Shown here piece after piece: positions 23,125 to 30,982 of a stretch of DNA of 34,448 bases (position 1 is its first letter; each line of letters begins with the position of its first letter). The notes under the pieces were generated by a model. The model worked only from the letters and a program-made list of their open reading frames with translations, was not told the DNA's origin and made no database searches. The translations under genes and the position numbers were made by a program. Where the stretch lies: positions 1 to 34,448 of the forward strand of contig NZ_JAJFAW010000038.1 of assembly GCF_020711255.1 (NCBI RefSeq). Reading direction: 5' to 3'. This DNA comes from Hymenobacter plasmatis (lineage in GTDB: Bacteria > Bacteroidota > Bacteroidia > Cytophagales > Hymenobacteraceae).

Positions 23125-25104
23125 ATGCAGCTACCTTTACTTCGTTCCGCCGGTACCTTCCGGCTGTTGGCTCTGCTGGCCCTGTGCTGGGTCGTTGGGC
23201 CCGTTGCAGCCCAGCAGGCCGCGCCTTTTTTCAGTTCAGCTATCTCCGTAGGCCTAACCCAGGGTGGCGAAAGCTACGCAGGCGCCACCGCCACGGATGC
23301 GCAAGGCAACGTGTACATCACGGGCACATTTGCAGGCACGCTTACTATTGGGGGTCAGACATTTACCAGCCGTGCCAGCCACTTCGATTTGTTCGTGGCC
23401 AAGTACGATGCCTTCGGCAATAACCTGTGGGCCGTGAGCGCCGGCGGCGACTCCGACGACCGCGCCAATGGGCTGGTACTCGACGCCAGCGGCAACGTGT
23501 ACATTTCGGGCAGCCACGCCACGGAAGCTACGTTCGGCACCATCACCCTGCCCAATGCGGTGGGCCAGCCGGGCGCCACCTGGTACAGCGACGCGTTTGT
23601 GGCCAAGCTCGACGGGGCCGGCCACTGGCTGTGGGCCACCCACGCGGGCGGCTCCGGCGACGATTACGGCACCGACCTGGCCATTGACGCCAATGGCACC
23701 CTCGTCCTGGCGGGCGGGTTCGATAGCCCCACGGCTACGTTTGGGGCCGTGCAGCTCACCAAAGCGTCCTCGGTCAGTTTCACGCCCGATCTGTTTGTGG
23801 CCCGCCTCAGCGCCACTGGCGCGTGGCTGGGCGTTACCGCCATTGGCGGCACGGGAGCCGAGGAAATGGGCGGCGTGGCCCTGGATGCCGCCGGCAATGC
23901 CTACGTGTGCGGCGCGTTCACCAGCCCCACCATCGCCTTCGGCAGCACCGTCTTATCCAACGCCAACCCCAGCCCAGGCACCACCCCCGCCACCTCCGAC
24001 CTCTTCGTGGCCAAGCTCACGCCGGCCGGCACTTGGCAGTGGGCCACCCGCGCCGGGGGCACCAGCTACGACCGCGCTGCCGGCATCGCGGTAGACGCCA
24101 CGGGCCGGGCTTATATAACGGGCGGCTTTGGCAATGGCACCACGGCCTTCGGCCCTACCTCCCTCACCAACTCCGGCACGGCCAACACCCTCGACGTTTT
24201 TGTGGCCGCCCTGGACGCCGCCGGGGCATGGCGCTGGGCCACGCAAGCCGGCGGCCCCGATGCCGAGGCGGCCATGGCTCTGGCCCTCACCGCCGCCGAT
24301 GAGGTGGTGATTACGGGCGAATTCCTGAGCCGCAGCGCGCAATTTGGCCCCCTCACGCTGGCCAACACCAGCGCGGCCAGCCAGTCGGATGCCTTCCTGG
24401 CCAAGCTCGATGCCGCCGGGGCGTGGCAGTGGGCCCTGGGCACCAGCGGCACCGGCGACGAAAGCGGTACCGCCCTCATCCTCGACCCCTATGGCGGAAT
24501 CGGCGTGCTGGGCATCTATTGGGGCCCGGCCACCTTTGGCAGCACCACCCTGGCCGGGAACGCGATTTTTAGCAATGTTTTCCTGGCCAAGATTTACGAA
24601 TCGGGGCCGCTCGCCATCACGGCGCTGGCCCCGAGCAGCGGCGCGCCGGGCCAAACCGTCACGGTCACAGGGTCGGGCTTTGTGAGCGTCACGGCGGTAC
24701 TGTTCAATGGCACGCCGGCTGCCAGCTTTGCCGTGCAGTCGACCACGCGGCTCACGGCCGTGGCACCGACAGGGGCCACCGCCGGGCCGGTAAGCGTGCG
24801 CACGGCGGGCGGCACGGGCAGTTCGGCTACGGTCTTCACCCCTACCACTGCCCTATCTGCCGCAGCGGCGGGCAGCCGTCTTTTCACCATCAGCCCAAAC
24901 CCGGCTTCTACCTACATCCGGGTGCCGGGCCAGCCAGCGGGCACTCGGGTGCAGCTGCTCGACGCCCTGGGCCGCGTGGCCCGCGAAATTACCATTTCAG
25001 CCGACGCCCAAGTGTCGGTGCTGGGCTTGGCTCCGGGCCTGTACACGCTCCGGGCCACCAATGCCCAAGGTCGGCCTGTGCTGGGCCGGGTGTTGGTCCA
25101 GTAA
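23125..25104 (+). CDS. T9SS-exported SBBP-repeat (beta-propeller) protein with IPT/TIG domain
   Basis: The 659-residue product has a signal peptide (about 1-30, ending GPVAAQQ), then about seven SBBP-type repeats (45-490), each with a pattern such as DASGNVYISG, DAAGNAYVCGAF, DATGRAYITGGF plus FVAKLD and WATRAGG. An IPT/TIG Ig-like domain follows (about 498-575: ITALAPSSGAPGQTVTVTGS), and a C-terminal T9SS type A sorting domain (586-659: LFTISPNPASTYIRV ... GLYTLRATNAQGR). It should be exported by type IX secretion and act outside the cell, perhaps as a binding scaffold; no enzyme domain is seen. Start ATG 23125 is chosen because the signal follows; 23059 is in frame but adds a charged leader. 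Confidence 0.88.
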   Translation: MQLPLLRSAGTFRLLALLALCWVVGPVAAQQAAPFFSSAISVGLTQGGESYAGATATDAQGNVYITGTFAGTLTIGGQTFTSRASHFDLFVAKYDAFGNNLWAVSAGGDSDDRANGLVLDASGNVYISGSHATEATFGTITLPNAVGQPGATWYSDAFVAKLDGAGHWLWATHAGGSGDDYGTDLAIDANGTLVLAGGFDSPTATFGAVQLTKASSVSFTPDLFVARLSATGAWLGVTAIGGTGAEEMGGVALDAAGNAYVCGAFTSPTIAFGSTVLSNANPSPGTTPATSDLFVAKLTPAGTWQWATRAGGTSYDRAAGIAVDATGRAYITGGFGNGTTAFGPTSLTNSGTANTLDVFVAALDAAGAWRWATQAGGPDAEAAMALALTAADEVVITGEFLSRSAQFGPLTLANTSAASQSDAFLAKLDAAGAWQWALGTSGTGDESGTALILDPYGGIGVLGIYWGPATFGSTTLAGNAIFSNVFLAKIYESGPLAITALAPSSGAPGQTVTVTGSGFVSVTAVLFNGTPAASFAVQSTTRLTAVAPTGATAGPVSVRTAGGTGSSATVFTPTTALSAAAAGSRLFTISPNPASTYIRVPGQPAGTRVQLLDALGRVAREITISADAQVSVLGLAPGLYTLRATNAQGRPVLGRVLVQ

Positions 25105-25145
25105 GCTTCGCCGCGCAGCAAATTGAGCTGGCATTCACAGCCCCC

Positions 25146-25259
25146 AGAACAGTGTAGAGACGCGACACTTCGCGTCTGAGCGTTGAACGACTTGCGTTAG
25201 AACGAAACCCGAACGGCGCGGACGCCGAGACGCAAAGTGTTGCGTCTCTACACTGTTCT
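25146..25259. repeat. REPIN-like inverted repeat, 32-bp arms
   Basis: Arms 25146-25177 and 25228-25259 are reverse complements with two mismatches; both carry AGAACAGTGTAGAGACGC. Each arm also contains a smaller hairpin (AGACGC...GCGTCT). It begins 41 nt after the SBBP gene stop codon. Confidence 0.8.
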
Positions 25260-25312
25260 CAATATTCTCCCCAACATTGTCCTAAACAAGCGCCACCAAC
25301 GCCCGGAAAAGA

Positions 25313-25347
25313 AAAAACGCCTCTAGCGAAGTGCTAAAGGCGTTTTT
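25313..25347 (-). terminator. Terminator after tRNA-Phe
   Basis: AAAAACGCCT (25313-25322) pairs with AGGCGTTTTT (25338-25347), with inner TAG/CTA pairing. On the minus strand a T-run ends it three bases past the tRNA. Confidence 0.75.
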
Positions 25348-25349
25348 CG

Positions 25350-25422
<73 letters not shown>

Positions 25423-25528
25423 GTTTCCCCGCGGCAGAAAGGCGCTTTGGGGACCGCAAAGGTACGAAAGCAAAACGATGGCGCAAGAAATAGAGTAAAA
25501 AAAAGTGTTGAGCCTTTAAGGTCCCCAA

Positions 25529-25558
25529 GCAATATACTCGGCATGCCGAGTATATTGC
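25529..25558. promoter_or_regulatory. 30-bp perfect palindrome upstream of the Fe-S oxidoreductase genes
   Basis: The left half GCAATATACTCGGCA is the exact reverse complement of the right half. It ends 34 nt before the ATG of the membrane Fe-S protein. Its right end holds a TTG that could be a -33 element, with TACCTTTA (25581-25588) as a near -7 match at a rather long 23-nt spacing. Symmetry and placement suit an operator for a dimeric repressor. Confidence 0.6.
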
Positions 25559-25592
25559 ACCCCAAACGTTCCCGCTTCCTTACCTTTACCGC

Positions 25593-26984
25593 ATGTTGCA
25601 ATCAATCCTTTTTCTGCTGCTACTGGTAGCTGCTTTTGGCTTCTTCGCGTGGCAAGTCCGGAAAATCCGCGCCAACATCCTCGTGGGGCGCGACCGGGAC
25701 ATGAGCGGCCACGCCGCCGAACGCTTCCAGAAAACCCTGCTCGTTGCCTTTGGCCAGCAGAAGATGTTCAAGCGCCTCACGCCGGCCCTGCTGCACTTGG
25801 TGGTGTACGTGGGCTTCCTCGTAATTAACATCGAAGTACTCGAGATTGTGGTCGACGGCCTGTTTGGCACCCACCGCTTTCTGAGTTTCCTCGGGCCGGT
25901 GTACAGCCTGCTCATGGGCACCAACGAGGTGCTGGGCGCACTGGTAATTATCGCCGTGGCCGCGTTCTGGTGGCGCCGCAACCGCAAGCCGCCCGTCAAG
26001 CGCTTTACCGGCGTGGAGCTGCGCGCCTGGCCCCGGCTCGATGCCAACATCATTCTCTACGTCGAGGTAATTCTGATGGTGGCCCTGTTCACGATGAATA
26101 CCTCGGACCTGAAGCTACACCAGCTGCGCGGCGAAACGCTGCCGGGCGCATTCCCCATCAGCAGCCTGCTCACCGGGCTTTTCCCCGCTAATGCCGGGGC
26201 ACTGCACCTGCTGGAGCGCTTTGGCTGGTGGGCCCACATCACGGGCATCCTGCTGTTTCTCAACTACCTGCCCAGCTCCAAGCACTTCCACATCATCATG
26301 GCGTTTCCGAACGTGTGGTACTCGCGCCTGGTGCCCCAGGGCCAGTTCTCCAACGTGGAAAGCATCACCAACGAAGTAAAGGCCATGATGGACCCCAGCT
26401 TTGTGGTGCCGCCCGCTCCTACCGCGCCCGATGGCTCGGCCCTGGCCCCCACGCCCTTCGGCGCCAAGGACGTCGAAGACCTGCCCTGGACCAACCTGCT
26501 GAATGCCTACTCCTGCACCGAGTGCGGCCGCTGCACCTCGGTGTGCCCCGCCAACCTGACGGGCAAGCTGCTCTCGCCGCGCAAAATCATCATGGACACG
26601 CGCGACCGGATGGAGGAGAAGTATAACTCGCCCGTGATATTCAGGCCCAACGTGTACGGCGCTGAAGCCAAGCACGAGCCTATCACGGACTTGGCCAACG
26701 CCACGCTGCTGCGCGGCAAAGTGACGCCCGAAGAGCTCTGGGCCTGCACCACCTGCAACGCCTGCGTGGAAAGCTGCCCCGTGAACATCAACCCGCTGGA
26801 AAGCATCATCGAAATGCGCCGCTTCCTGGTGCTGGAAGAGTCGGCCGCGCCCAACTCGCTCAACGTCATGTTCTCCAACATCGAGAACAACGGCGCCCCG
26901 TGGGCTTTCTCCCCTTCGGACCGCTTCAACTGGGCCAACGACTTGTTTGCGGCCGAAAAGCCCGCGGCCGCTACCGTAGCTTAA
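25593..26984 (+). CDS. Membrane (Fe-S)-binding oxidoreductase subunit, HdrC/NarI-like
   Basis: The 463-residue protein has an N-terminal membrane helix (LFLLLLVAAFGFFAW), further membrane segments at about 63-85, 112-127, 152-168 and 212-226, and two 4Fe-4S ferredoxin motifs: CTECGRCTSVCP (Cys308, 311, 314, 318) and CTTCNACVESCP (Cys385, 388, 391, 395). The membrane part resembles quinone-linked cytochrome-type subunits; the ferredoxin part resembles heterodisulfide reductase subunit C. It probably passes electrons between the menaquinone pool and a soluble partner. The next gene encodes the CCG-domain partner (HdrB-like), 138 nt downstream. Donor and acceptor are unknown. A perfect palindrome upstream may regulate it. 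Confidence 0.88.
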   Translation: MLQSILFLLLLVAAFGFFAWQVRKIRANILVGRDRDMSGHAAERFQKTLLVAFGQQKMFKRLTPALLHLVVYVGFLVINIEVLEIVVDGLFGTHRFLSFLGPVYSLLMGTNEVLGALVIIAVAAFWWRRNRKPPVKRFTGVELRAWPRLDANIILYVEVILMVALFTMNTSDLKLHQLRGETLPGAFPISSLLTGLFPANAGALHLLERFGWWAHITGILLFLNYLPSSKHFHIIMAFPNVWYSRLVPQGQFSNVESITNEVKAMMDPSFVVPPAPTAPDGSALAPTPFGAKDVEDLPWTNLLNAYSCTECGRCTSVCPANLTGKLLSPRKIIMDTRDRMEEKYNSPVIFRPNVYGAEAKHEPITDLANATLLRGKVTPEELWACTTCNACVESCPVNINPLESIIEMRRFLVLEESAAPNSLNVMFSNIENNGAPWAFSPSDRFNWANDLFAAEKPAAATVA

Positions 26985-26989
26985 ATCGT

Positions 26990-27096
26990 CTGTCATGCTG
27001 ACGCAGGAAGCATCTTATCACCGCTGCTTTCGTCAGAACCCCTAACCACTTGCGGCGCGAACGTGATAAGGTCCTTCGCGCTGCTCAGGATGACAG
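26990..27096. repeat. Inverted repeat between the two Fe-S genes
   Basis: Arm one begins CTGTCATGCTGACGC and ends CATCTTATCAC (26990-27021); arm two is its imperfect complement (27063-27096). The core AGCATCTTATCACCGCTGC is shared exactly with the element at 28071-28165. Confidence 0.7.
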
Positions 27097-27121
27097 TTCC
27101 GTCTTCCATTCTCAAGTTCCC

Positions 27122-28027
27122 ATGTCCCCAACCACTCCCGCCGCTGGCGAAAAGCGCCAAATCAACGTTCCCGTCATGGCCGATTTGGCGGCCCGCAACG
27201 AGTCGCCCGAAATCCTGTTTTGGGTGGGCTGCGCCGGTGCTTTTGATGACCGGTACAAGCGCGTGACCCGCGCCTTCGTGCGCATCCTAGAGCACGTGGG
27301 CACCAAGTACGCCGTGCTGGGCCTGGAAGAAAGCTGCACCGGCGACCCCGCCAAGCGCGCCGGCAACGAGTTTCTGTTTCAGATGCAGGCCATGACGAAC
27401 ATTACGACCTTGAACGGCTACGGCATCAAGAAAATCGTGACGGCTTGCCCACACTGCTTCAACACCATCAAAAACGAATACCCCGCGCTGGGCGGCGACT
27501 ACGAGGTAATCCACCACAGCACCTACCTGCAGCAGCTCATCAACGAGGGCAAAGTGGGCGTGACCGGGGGCGAGAGCTTCAAGGGCCGCCGCATCACCTT
27601 CCACGATTCCTGCTACCTGGGCCGCGCCAACAACATCTACGAAGCCCCGCGCGACGTGCTGGCCGCCCTCGACGCCGACCTGGTGGAGATGAAGCGCAGC
27701 CGCGCCAACGGCCTGTGCTGCGGTGCGGGCGGCGCCCAGATGTGGAAAGAGCCCGAGCCCGGCAAAAAGGACATCAACATCGAGCGCACCGAGGAGGCCC
27801 TGGCCACCCTGAGCGGCGCCGCCGAAGCCCTGGCCAACCTGGGCGGCGTAGAAACCGAAACCAGCGCCCCCGGCCCCCACGACCTGCAAGGCAGCATCAT
27901 CGCCGTGAGCTGCCCGTTCTGCATGACCATGATGAGCGACGGCGTGAAAAACAAGGAACAGGAAAGCCGCGTGCAAGTGTTTGACCTGGCAGAGCTGGTA
28001 GCTTCCGCCGAGGGCATCAACGCCTAA
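27122..28027 (+). CDS. CCG-domain (Fe-S)-binding protein, heterodisulfide reductase subunit B-like
   Basis: The 301-residue soluble protein has two cysteine-rich modules. The first is degenerate: FWVGCAGAFD (Cys37), SCTGDP (Cys72, only one Cys where CC is usual), and CPHC (Cys109, 112). The second is complete: HDSCYLGR (Cys164), GLCCGAGGAQMW (Cys199-200), and SCPFC (Cys264, 267). This CCG fold holds noncubane or other Fe-S clusters, as in HdrB, GlpC and LutA/E. It should form a complex with the membrane subunit upstream. I start at the ATG at 27122; the 24 codons before it lie in an inverted-repeat element and are not protein-like. That repeat sits between the two cotranscribed genes. Confidence 0.88.
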   Translation: MSPTTPAAGEKRQINVPVMADLAARNESPEILFWVGCAGAFDDRYKRVTRAFVRILEHVGTKYAVLGLEESCTGDPAKRAGNEFLFQMQAMTNITTLNGYGIKKIVTACPHCFNTIKNEYPALGGDYEVIHHSTYLQQLINEGKVGVTGGESFKGRRITFHDSCYLGRANNIYEAPRDVLAALDADLVEMKRSRANGLCCGAGGAQMWKEPEPGKKDINIERTEEALATLSGAAEALANLGGVETETSAPGPHDLQGSIIAVSCPFCMTMMSDGVKNKEQESRVQVFDLAELVASAEGINA

Positions 28028-28070
28028 GCCGCGTATTGAAGCGCATCTCTTAGCTCAATACTGACTCTAT

Positions 28071-28165
28071 CGTCTGTCATGCAGAGCGCAGCGAAGCATC
28101 TTATCACCGCTGCACGAGTCATCCGGGCGTGAGAAGATGCTTCGCTGCGCTCTGCATGACAGACG
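28071..28165. repeat. Inverted repeat with 32-bp perfect arms
   Basis: Arms 28071-28102 and 28134-28165 are exact reverse complements (CGTCTGTCATGCAGAGCGCA at the outer end) with a 31-nt loop. It shares AGCATCTTATCACCGCTGC with the element at 26990. It lies 43 nt after the CCG-domain gene. Confidence 0.85.
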
Positions 28166-28267
28166 ACGCCATGACAAAAGGCGCAGTGAAGAGCACCGGT
28201 TCCGCCTACATCAGATGAGCATGACGTTATTGTGCTCAGAAGTTCCACCCGCCAAAATCGCTGACTC

Positions 28268-28780
28268 ATGTACGTTGCTTTTGACCAGCTGCCCCCCGAG
28301 GCCCGGGTGTGGATTTACCAGGCCAACCGCCGGCTCACCGGGCCGGAGATAGTGGGCGTATTGCCGCGCCTGGCCCGCTTTGCCGAAGAGTGGACCAGCC
28401 ACGGCCACACCTTGCACGCTTCGGCCGAGTTTCTGCACCAGCAGTTTCTGGTGATTGGCCTCGACGAAGGCCCGGCCGGGGCCAGCGGCTGCTCCATCGA
28501 TGCGTCGGTGCGGTTTGTGGCCCAACTCGAGCGGCAGCTTGGGGTGGAGCTGCTGGAAAAGTCGCAGCTGGCCTTTCTGCACGGCGGCACCGTGGAACTG
28601 CTTAAGCGCAGCGAGCTGCCGGCAGCCGTAGCCAACGGAACCATCAAACCCGAAACTTTTTATTTCGATAACACCTTAGCCACTAAGGGTGAGCTGGATA
28701 CCAAGTGGCCTCGCCCCGCCGGCGAGACCTGGCTGGCCCGCTACTTCGGGCAGGCGGAAAAAAACCGGCTACTTGCGTGA
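28268..28780 (+). CDS. Conserved Bacteroidota protein often labelled ABC transporter ATPase
   Basis: The 170-residue protein opens VAFDQLPPEARVWIYQANRR and holds HQQFLVIGLDEGPAGASGCS IDAS-type sequence around residues 58-80. This family is widespread in Bacteroidota and is sometimes named ABC transporter ATPase, but no Walker A, signature or Walker B motif is visible, so that name is not supported. It has no signal peptide or membrane segment and is probably cytoplasmic. It stands downstream of the Fe-S pair after a repeat element; the next lipoprotein begins 96 nt on. Function unknown. Confidence 0.8.
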   Translation: MYVAFDQLPPEARVWIYQANRRLTGPEIVGVLPRLARFAEEWTSHGHTLHASAEFLHQQFLVIGLDEGPAGASGCSIDASVRFVAQLERQLGVELLEKSQLAFLHGGTVELLKRSELPAAVANGTIKPETFYFDNTLATKGELDTKWPRPAGETWLARYFGQAEKNRLLA

Positions 28781-28876
28781 ATGCTACTTAAACGTAGTAT
28801 TATTGCTAACCCAAAAATGCCCGCTCGGGCCCAGATTTCGGTGCCCGTTTCCCTCCCTACCCCACCCCCACCATTC

Positions 28877-30799
28877 ATGAGGAAGCTATTATTCGTCTGT
28901 GTTGCGGCTGGCTCTTCCGCGCTCCTTAGCGGCTGTGCCACCACGGGCAGCATGAGCAAGGGCGACAAGCAGTTCGCACGCGGCCAATACGAACTGGCGA
29001 TTCCCCTCTACAAAGCCGATGTGGCCAAGGGCAAGAACGCGGCCATTGCCAACTTTCGCATTGGCGAAGCCTACCGCCTTTCCAACCGGGTGGAGCTGGC
29101 CGAGCCCTTCTACAAGGCCGCCCTGGACGGTGGGGTGAAAAACGCCGATGCCGGCTTCCGCTACGCCGAGGCTCTGCGGGCCAACGGCAAGTACGACGAG
29201 GCCGCGGCGCAGTTTACTACTTACGCTGCCAACGGCGGCAACCGCAACCTCGCGGCCCGCGCCGAAAACGAAGCCAAGAACGCCGCCGCCAGCAAGGCCG
29301 TGGCCGCCATCAAGAACAAGTACGACGTGACACCGGTAGACGCTCTGAACTCGGCCGCGTCCGACTTTGGCGGCACGCTGCTGGCCAGCACTGGCGACTT
29401 TGTGTTTACCTCCGGCCGCGACGGCAAGAAGTATCTCGGCAACGGCGAAAACTTCGACGACCTCTACGCCATCAAGTTTGACAACGCGGCGGCCATGAGC
29501 GGCGGCACGGCCCGCAAGCTGGAAGGCCCCTTCAACTCCGTAAACAAGCACGAAGCCAGCGCCACCTACACGCCCGACGGCAAGACGATGGTATTTGCCC
29601 GCTCGAACGACGGCAGCAAAAAAGGCTACCTGAGCGTCGACCTTTGGATTTCTTACCTCAAGGGCGGGGTGTGGAGCGAGCCCGTGCTCGCCAACATCAA
29701 TGACCGCACCGCCGACGACTTTTCCCCGGCCTTCGCCCCGGATGGCACCACGCTGTACTTCGCATCGAGCCGCAAGGGCGGGCAGGGTGGCAACGACCTG
29801 TACAAAGCTACGCTGGGCCCAAATGGCCGTTTCTCGCCGGCCGAGAACCTGGGCGAAACCATTAATACCGCCGGCAACGAAAACTTCCCCGGCGTAGCCC
29901 CCGATGGCACCCTGTACTTCGCTTCGGACGGGCGCCCCGGCGTGGGCAAGCTCGACATCTTCATGGTGAAAAACGGCCAGGCCGTGAACCTAGGGGCCGA
30001 TGTGAACAGCATTGGCGACGACTTCGCGCCCGTACCCACGGGCACCGACGTGGGGCTATTTAGCTCGAACCGCGCCGGGGGCAAAGGCTCCGACGACGAG
30101 TACATGTTCAAGAAGAAGCCGCTCAAGCTGGTGACCTTCTACGCCGACGGCACCGTGCTCGAGCACGACGACAAAGCCAAAACCACCCTGCCGATACCCG
30201 GCGCCCAAGTGGCCATCATCGGGGCCAACGGCCAGCGTCAGACGGTGACGAGCGGCCCCGACGGCAAGTTTAGCGTGAAGCTGGACTCGGTCTCGGTGTA
30301 CACGCTGGTGGCCGAGCGCCCCGGCGACTTCGCGGCCCGCGCGGGCCTGAGCACCGTGGGCCGCAAGCCCAGCCAGGACCAGCTGCCCAACCTGACCAAC
30401 GACGTTCGGCTGCCAGTGACTTTGACGCTGAATAAAATCATTCTGGCCAAGGCCATCGAAGTCAAAGACATTCTCTACGACTACAACAAGTACGACATCC
30501 GCCCCGATGCCGCCATTCGCCTCGATACGCTGGTGCAAACGCTGGTGGACAACCCCAAAATCTCCATTGAGCTGAGCTCGCACACCGACCAGCGCGGTAA
30601 GGACGCCTACAACATGAAGCTCTCGCAGCAGCGAGCCCAGGCCGCCGTGGACTACATCGTGAGCAAGGGCATCGACAAGGCGCGCATCACGGCCAAGGGC
30701 TACGGCGAATCCCGCCCCATCATCGTGGCGCCGAAATCGGAAGCCGAGTACCAGCGCAACCGCCGCACCGAGTTTAAGGTGACCCGCGTAGCGAAATAA
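28877..30799 (+). CDS. PorE-like lipoprotein: TPR, WD40-like propeller, regulatory-like and OmpA domains
   Basis: The 640-residue product has a lipoprotein signal (MRKLLFVCVAAGSSALLSGC, lipid Cys20), TPR-like helices (30-150), a PD40/WD40-like propeller (about 165-412: SPAFAPDGTTLYFASSRKGG and FPGVAPDGTLYFASDGRPG), a carboxypeptidase-regulatory-like domain (about 415-520), and a C-terminal OmpA domain (530-635) with SHTDQRGKDAYN and LSQQRAQAA; Asp571 and Arg586 fit the peptidoglycan-binding pair. This domain order is that of PorE, which links the type IX secretion machinery to peptidoglycan in Porphyromonas. Paralogues with the same order exist, so T9SS function is inferred. A strong terminator follows. 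Confidence 0.85.
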   Translation: MRKLLFVCVAAGSSALLSGCATTGSMSKGDKQFARGQYELAIPLYKADVAKGKNAAIANFRIGEAYRLSNRVELAEPFYKAALDGGVKNADAGFRYAEALRANGKYDEAAAQFTTYAANGGNRNLAARAENEAKNAAASKAVAAIKNKYDVTPVDALNSAASDFGGTLLASTGDFVFTSGRDGKKYLGNGENFDDLYAIKFDNAAAMSGGTARKLEGPFNSVNKHEASATYTPDGKTMVFARSNDGSKKGYLSVDLWISYLKGGVWSEPVLANINDRTADDFSPAFAPDGTTLYFASSRKGGQGGNDLYKATLGPNGRFSPAENLGETINTAGNENFPGVAPDGTLYFASDGRPGVGKLDIFMVKNGQAVNLGADVNSIGDDFAPVPTGTDVGLFSSNRAGGKGSDDEYMFKKKPLKLVTFYADGTVLEHDDKAKTTLPIPGAQVAIIGANGQRQTVTSGPDGKFSVKLDSVSVYTLVAERPGDFAARAGLSTVGRKPSQDQLPNLTNDVRLPVTLTLNKIILAKAIEVKDILYDYNKYDIRPDAAIRLDTLVQTLVDNPKISIELSSHTDQRGKDAYNMKLSQQRAQAAVDYIVSKGIDKARITAKGYGESRPIIVAPKSEAEYQRNRRTEFKVTRVAK

Positions 30800-30819
30800 C
30801 TGCTTCGGCCTACTTCAAC

Positions 30820-30856
30820 AAAAGCCCCCCGCAGCCAGCGCTGCGGGGGCTTTTTT
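30820..30856 (+). terminator. Terminator of the PorE-like gene
   Basis: AAAAGCCCCCCGCAGC pairs with GCTGCGGGGGCTTTT (one C bulge) over a CCA-type loop and runs into six T residues, 20 nt past the stop codon. Confidence 0.85.
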
Positions 30857-30945
30857 GTGCTAGTATTTTCGGCGATACCAGGGCTAGCCACGCTCGCCTC
30901 AAGCTGTCCTGAAACGTGGCATAGCTTTTGGAATTAGTGAAATGT

Positions 30946-30963
30946 CGTCCGGCTTTACGGACG
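30946..30963 (+). promoter_or_regulatory. Leader hairpin of the DUF4476 gene
   Basis: CGTCCG-GCTTTA-CGGACG forms a short perfect stem 19 nt before the ATG. TAGCTTTT (30922-30929), one mismatch from TAnnTTTG, lies just upstream and could be the -7 element. Both matches are modest. Confidence 0.35.
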
Positions 30964-30982
30964 GCAATTCTCCTTTAGTGCC

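Noticed and set aside
28268..28780. ABC transporter ATPase, the name often attached to this family
   Set aside because: No Walker A, signature or Walker B motif can be seen in 170 residues.
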